DNA from: JBBDWR01 sp040902745
Lineage (GTDB): Bacteria; Actinomycetota; UBA4738; HRBIN12
NCBI GenBank assembly: GCA_040902745.1
Contig: JBBDWR010000013.1
Coordinates: 1-64,000 of the forward strand
Direction of reading: 5' to 3'
Length of the DNA: 64,000 bases
In this document: positions 60,531 through 64,000 of the stretch, in pieces
How the letters are laid out: every line of letters starts with the position of its first letter
How positions within the stretch are numbered: the first letter of the stretch is position 1
Made by a program: the position numbers and the translations under genes
Notes under the pieces: generated by a model
The model's database searches: none
Seen by the model: the letters and a program-made list of their open reading frames with translations, nothing else
What the model was told of the DNA's origin: nothing

Positions 60531-62897
60531 ATGGTAGACGATGAGCGAACCCCGGACGGCCCCGGGATCGAACCTCCGCCCCGAGTGGATCCTCCGATCG
60601 CCGGGTTCGACCCCACCGCCCAGGACGCCCCGGTCACCCTGCCCGAGCGGCTAGCCGGCAAGAAGGTGCTGGTGACCGGCGTCACCGGGTTCCTCGGCCA
60701 GGCCGTGATCGAACGGCTCCTGCACGACTTCCCCGACACGCCGCTCGCGGTGCTGGTCCGCCCGCAACATGGGGTCTTGGGACGAGGGCGCCTCGACCAG
60801 GTGTTGCGCCGTCCGATCTTCGATCGTCTCCGCGAGCGAGAGGGTGGCGAGGAGGGCGTGTCACGTCTGCTCGACGCGCGGGTCGAGGTGGTGGAGGGCG
60901 ACTTCACTCGCGAGGCGCCGGTGTTCCCCGCAGATCTGGACGTGGTGATCCATTGCGCGGCCGCCGTGTCGTTCGACCCGCCGATCGACGAGGGCTTCCA
61001 GACGAACCTGCTCGGCACGCTCCGCTTCTACGAATCGATCGCGGCGAGCGGATCGCGACCGCACCTGGTGCACGTCTCGACCGCGTACGTGGCGGGAACC
61101 AAGAAGGGTGTGATCTTCGAGCGCACGCTCGATCACAAGGTGGACTGGCGTGCCGAGGCCGAGTACGCGTTGCAAGCCAGGCGGGACGTCGAGGCCGCAT
61201 CCCGACGCCCCGAACAGCTGGACGGCTTCATGGCCGAGGCCCGCAAGGAGCACTCCCGGGCCGGACCACAGACGGTGGCCACCGACGCGGAGCAGCGACG
61301 CAAGGACTGGGTCACGAAACGACTGATCCAGTACGGCCGCGCCCGTGCGCAGACGCTCGGCTGGCCGGACAACTACACGTTCACGAAGGCGATGGGGGAG
61401 CGCGCGACCGAGGAGACCGCCGCAACCCACGGGATGCCGCTGTCGATCGTTCGGCCGTCGATCATCGAGAGCGCCTACACCCACCCGTACCCCGGGTGGA
61501 TCGAGGGTTTCAAGATGGCCGAGCCGATCATCCTGGCCTACGGGCAGGGACAGATCACGGAGTTCCCCGGGATCCCGGAGGGGATCGTCGACATCATCCC
61601 GGCCGATCTCGTGGTGAACACGATCCTCGCGGTCGCGGCGAACCCACCGGAGTCGCAGGAGCCTGCGTACTACCACGCCAGTTCGGGCGACCGAAATCCG
61701 TTGATGTACTACGAGCTCTACGAATGGGTCCGCGAGTACTTCGAAGCCCATCCGCTCCCGGAGCGCGGGCGCGGGTACGTCAAGCCTCCCACCTGGACGT
61801 TTCCCGGCAACCTGAAGGTCGAGCGCATGCTGCGCACCGGCGAGCGTCTCGTCGATCTCGCGGACACGACGGTGCGCAGGCTCCCGAAGTCCAAGCGCAC
61901 GCGCGATCTCGTGGCGCGCGTCGATCGTGACCGTGCCCGGGTGGACTTCATTCGACGGTACGCGGACCTGTATGGGACCTACACCGAGGCCGAGGTGATC
62001 TACACCGACACGAACACGCTCGCCCTGTTCGGATCGCTGAGCGTGCAAGACAAGGCGGCGTTTCCCTTCGATTCGGCGATCGTCGACTGGAAGTACTACC
62101 TGATCGACGTGCACTGCCCGAGTGTGACGAAGTCGCTGCGACAGTTGTCGACGAAGAAGCGCACACCGTCGGTACAGATCACCGAACGCGAGGAGCCGGT
62201 GCTCGCCGTGTTCGACATGGAGGGGACGATCATCAGCTCCAACGTTGTCGAGTCCTACGTCTGGACCCGGATGGCCGACCTCGAGTGGGCGGACTGGCCC
62301 AAGGAGCTCGTCGACGTATTCGGCCGGATCCCCGGATACCTGATGGCCGACAGACGTGACCGCGGCGAGTTCCTGCGCACGTTCTTCCGTCGCTACGAGG
62401 GAGCCTCGGTCGAAGGGGTCCAGGAGCTGATCGACCACCACGTGGCGGAGTTCATGCTGCAGAAGACGAGTGCCGCCGCGATCCGCCGGATCCGCGAGCA
62501 CCGTGCTGCCGGACATCGGACGATCCTGCTGACTGCGGCCGCCGAGATCTTCATCCGCTCGCTCGCCCCGCTGTTCGACGAGCTCGTCGGCGCGGAGTTG
62601 GCGGTGCGCGACGGGCGATACACGGGCTTCATGGCGACTCCGCCGCTGGTCGGCGAGGCTCGGGCGGCCTGGTTGCGCCGGTACGCCGAGGACAACGGCG
62701 TCGATCTGAAGTACTCGTACGGGTACGCGGACAGCCACTCGGATCTGCCCTTGTTGCGCGCGGTCGGAAACCCGGTCGCCGTCTCCCCCGACTCCGCTCT
62801 GCTCCGCATCGCCCGCAAGCGGCGGTGGCCGGTGGAGGAGTGGACGATGAGCACGGGCATGCCGCGGGTTCGCTTCCCGAAGCCGGCGTTCCGATGA
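60531..62897 (+). CDS. fatty acyl-CoA reductase-like/HAD fusion protein
   Basis: This 788-aa protein has two domains. Residues about 40-420 are an extended SDR of the fatty acyl-CoA reductase type: TGVTGFLGQ (49-57), Ser184 in VSTAYV, Tyr282 and Lys286 in YTFTKAMGE. Residues about 555-770 are a HAD-IB phosphatase-like domain with DMEGT in the nucleophile place, LLTAAAE and a late GYADSHSDLPLL. The middle has a FAR_C-like helical part. Expected: NADPH reduction of acyl-CoA to an aldehyde or alcohol, plus a phosphate-transfer step or a structural HAD. DMEGT has Glu where most phosphatases have Asp. Leaderless start. Confidence 0.88.
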   Translation: MVDDERTPDGPGIEPPPRVDPPIAGFDPTAQDAPVTLPERLAGKKVLVTGVTGFLGQAVIERLLHDFPDTPLAVLVRPQHGVLGRGRLDQVLRRPIFDRLREREGGEEGVSRLLDARVEVVEGDFTREAPVFPADLDVVIHCAAAVSFDPPIDEGFQTNLLGTLRFYESIAASGSRPHLVHVSTAYVAGTKKGVIFERTLDHKVDWRAEAEYALQARRDVEAASRRPEQLDGFMAEARKEHSRAGPQTVATDAEQRRKDWVTKRLIQYGRARAQTLGWPDNYTFTKAMGERATEETAATHGMPLSIVRPSIIESAYTHPYPGWIEGFKMAEPIILAYGQGQITEFPGIPEGIVDIIPADLVVNTILAVAANPPESQEPAYYHASSGDRNPLMYYELYEWVREYFEAHPLPERGRGYVKPPTWTFPGNLKVERMLRTGERLVDLADTTVRRLPKSKRTRDLVARVDRDRARVDFIRRYADLYGTYTEAEVIYTDTNTLALFGSLSVQDKAAFPFDSAIVDWKYYLIDVHCPSVTKSLRQLSTKKRTPSVQITEREEPVLAVFDMEGTIISSNVVESYVWTRMADLEWADWPKELVDVFGRIPGYLMADRRDRGEFLRTFFRRYEGASVEGVQELIDHHVAEFMLQKTSAAAIRRIREHRAAGHRTILLTAAAEIFIRSLAPLFDELVGAELAVRDGRYTGFMATPPLVGEARAAWLRRYAEDNGVDLKYSYGYADSHSDLPLLRAVGNPVAVSPDSALLRIARKRRWPVEEWTMSTGMPRVRFPKPAFR

Positions 62898-62914
62898 GGG
62901 GGTGCTGAACGAAG

Positions 62915-64000
62915 ATGGCGATCCAGCTCGAGCTCTACCGCAGTGCTCCCCGCTATCTCGCCGAACGCGCGCTCTCCGGTCGTGTGCCGGGCGTCGTGAC
63001 GAGCCCCGTCGCGCCGTTGCGGCTCGCTACGGCGAAGGACCCGAACGTGCCCGGTCCCGGATGGGCACCCGTCAAGCCGCTGCTGTCGGGGATCTGCGGT
63101 TCGGATCTCGGGACGATCTCGGGGAAGGCCTCCTTCTACTTCTCGGCGCTGGTGTCGCTGCCGTTCGTGCTGGGTCACGAGATCGTCGGGGAGTTGCAGG
63201 AGGACTGCGACGATCTGCCGGCCGGGGCCCGCGTCGTGATCGAGCCGGTGTTGTCGTGCCTGGCCAGGGGTGAGGATCCGCCGTGCCCGAACTGCGCGGT
63301 CGGCCACCGCGGACGGTGCGACCGTGTGACCGTCGGCCACGTCTCGGCGGGGCTGCAGACCGGCTACTGCAAGGACACCGGCGGCGGGTGGAGCCGGTCA
63401 CTGGTCGCCCACCGGTCCCAGTTGCACGCGGTGCCGGATGAGCTGCCCGACGAGAGCGCCGTGCTGATCGAGCCGCTCGCGTGTGCGATCCACACCGCGC
63501 TGCGCGCCCGCGTGCAGCCCAACGACGACGTCCTAGTCGTGGGAGCAGGCACGGTAGGTGCCCTCGTGACCTACGCGTTGCGCGAGCTCACTCCGGCGGG
63601 TCGCATCATCGTCGTCGCCAAGTACGCGAAGCAGCGTGAGCTGGCGGCGCGCATGGGAGCGTCGGAGGTGATCGGTCCGAAGGAGGCGACGAACGCGGTT
63701 CGTCGCTCGTCCCACACGATGAAGCTGACGCCCGAACGCGGAGCGGCGTTCTTGCTCGGGGGTGTCGACGTCGCGATCGAATGCGCGGGATCCGCCGGCG
63801 GACTCGACACGGCGCTGCGGACCACCAAGGCGGGGGGCCGGGTCGTCCTGTCGGCGATCCCGGCGACCGGCGTCGATCTCACACCGGTTTGGTTCCGAGA
63901 GCTCGAGGTACTCGGTGCCTACACGGGCGGTGTCGAAACGATCGAAGGGGAACAGCGCGGCACGTTCGACCTCGCGCTCGACCTCGCACAGCGCGCTCCG
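62915..64000 (+). CDS. zinc-dependent alcohol dehydrogenase, cut by window edge
   Basis: The first 362 residues are present. It is a medium-chain dehydrogenase: catalytic zinc ligands in SGICGSDLG and GHEIVGE, structural zinc cysteines in PPCPNCAVGHRGRCD, a Rossmann start VLVVGAGTVGALV. It lies 17 bp after the acyl reductase-HAD gene and is probably co-transcribed, so an alcohol or aldehyde made by that protein may be its substrate. The C-terminus is outside the window. Confidence 0.9.
   Translation, partial: MAIQLELYRSAPRYLAERALSGRVPGVVTSPVAPLRLATAKDPNVPGPGWAPVKPLLSGICGSDLGTISGKASFYFSALVSLPFVLGHEIVGELQEDCDDLPAGARVVIEPVLSCLARGEDPPCPNCAVGHRGRCDRVTVGHVSAGLQTGYCKDTGGGWSRSLVAHRSQLHAVPDELPDESAVLIEPLACAIHTALRARVQPNDDVLVVGAGTVGALVTYALRELTPAGRIIVVAKYAKQRELAARMGASEVIGPKEATNAVRRSSHTMKLTPERGAAFLLGGVDVAIECAGSAGGLDTALRTTKAGGRVVLSAIPATGVDLTPVWFRELEVLGAYTGGVETIEGEQRGTFDLALDLAQRAP

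Overview
The window reads as a chromosome segment of a high-GC actinobacterium (Actinomycetota). The evidence is GC-rich coding on both strands, frequent GTG starts, adjacent lysC-asd, an IclR regulator divergent from leuCD, a deazaflavin (Ddn-type) protein, and a coproporphyrin-dependent haem pathway with HemQ. I cannot place it more finely. Gene density is high, gaps are short, and I see no prophage, insertion sequence or CRISPR array.

Layout. 1-3.9 kb: a partial tRNA-Ser, a Crp/Fnr regulator, a lysine-rich repeat protein, a small zinc-finger protein and an M50 membrane protease with two cyclic-nucleotide-binding domains, broken by a frameshift. Two Crp-type DNA sites lie inside this block. 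4-6.1 kb: histidine kinase and response regulator. 6.2-10.3 kb: hemE, ferrochelatase, hemG/cgoX and hemQ, all overlapping or nearly so. 10.3-23.4 kb: mixed housekeeping and stress genes (carboxymuconolactone decarboxylase-like, pterin dehydratase, VapBC, UvrD-like helicase, BI-1 protein, amidohydrolase, MsrA, double-CDGSH protein, acyl-CoA ligase). 23.5-31.2 kb: VOC protein, then hemL-hemB and hemA-hemC-hemD on the minus strand, separated by an M15 peptidase and a TetR regulator. 31.3-40.4 kb: DmpA-type peptidase, tRNA-Ser, a Drr-type ABC exporter, LtrA, cupredoxin, tRNA-Arg, secreted proteins and an aldo/keto reductase. 40.4-45.8 kb: IclR regulator, leuCD and two secreted beta-propellers. 46-51.8 kb: zincin-tadA, two tRNA-Ser genes, a GNAT-HAD pair, SRP RNA, dnaX-recR. 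51.8-64 kb: S9 peptidase, sigma factor with a DUF4349 membrane protein, lysC-asd, GNAT-MazG, an MFS exporter, a fatty acyl reductase-HAD fusion and a truncated zinc alcohol dehydrogenase.

How it works together. The nine haem genes give a full route from glutamyl-tRNA to haem through coproporphyrin, in two clusters on opposite strands. The first 4 kb looks like a cyclic-nucleotide signalling block: a Crp-like regulator with an RE-x3-R recognition helix, a perfect TGTGA-N6-TCACA site, and a protease carrying two further cNMP domains. TadA and its expected substrate tRNA-Arg(ACG) both lie here, as do all four tRNA-Ser isoacceptors expected in a bacterium. Five short C-terminal gene stubs are scattered through the intergenic gaps and point to ongoing gene loss.
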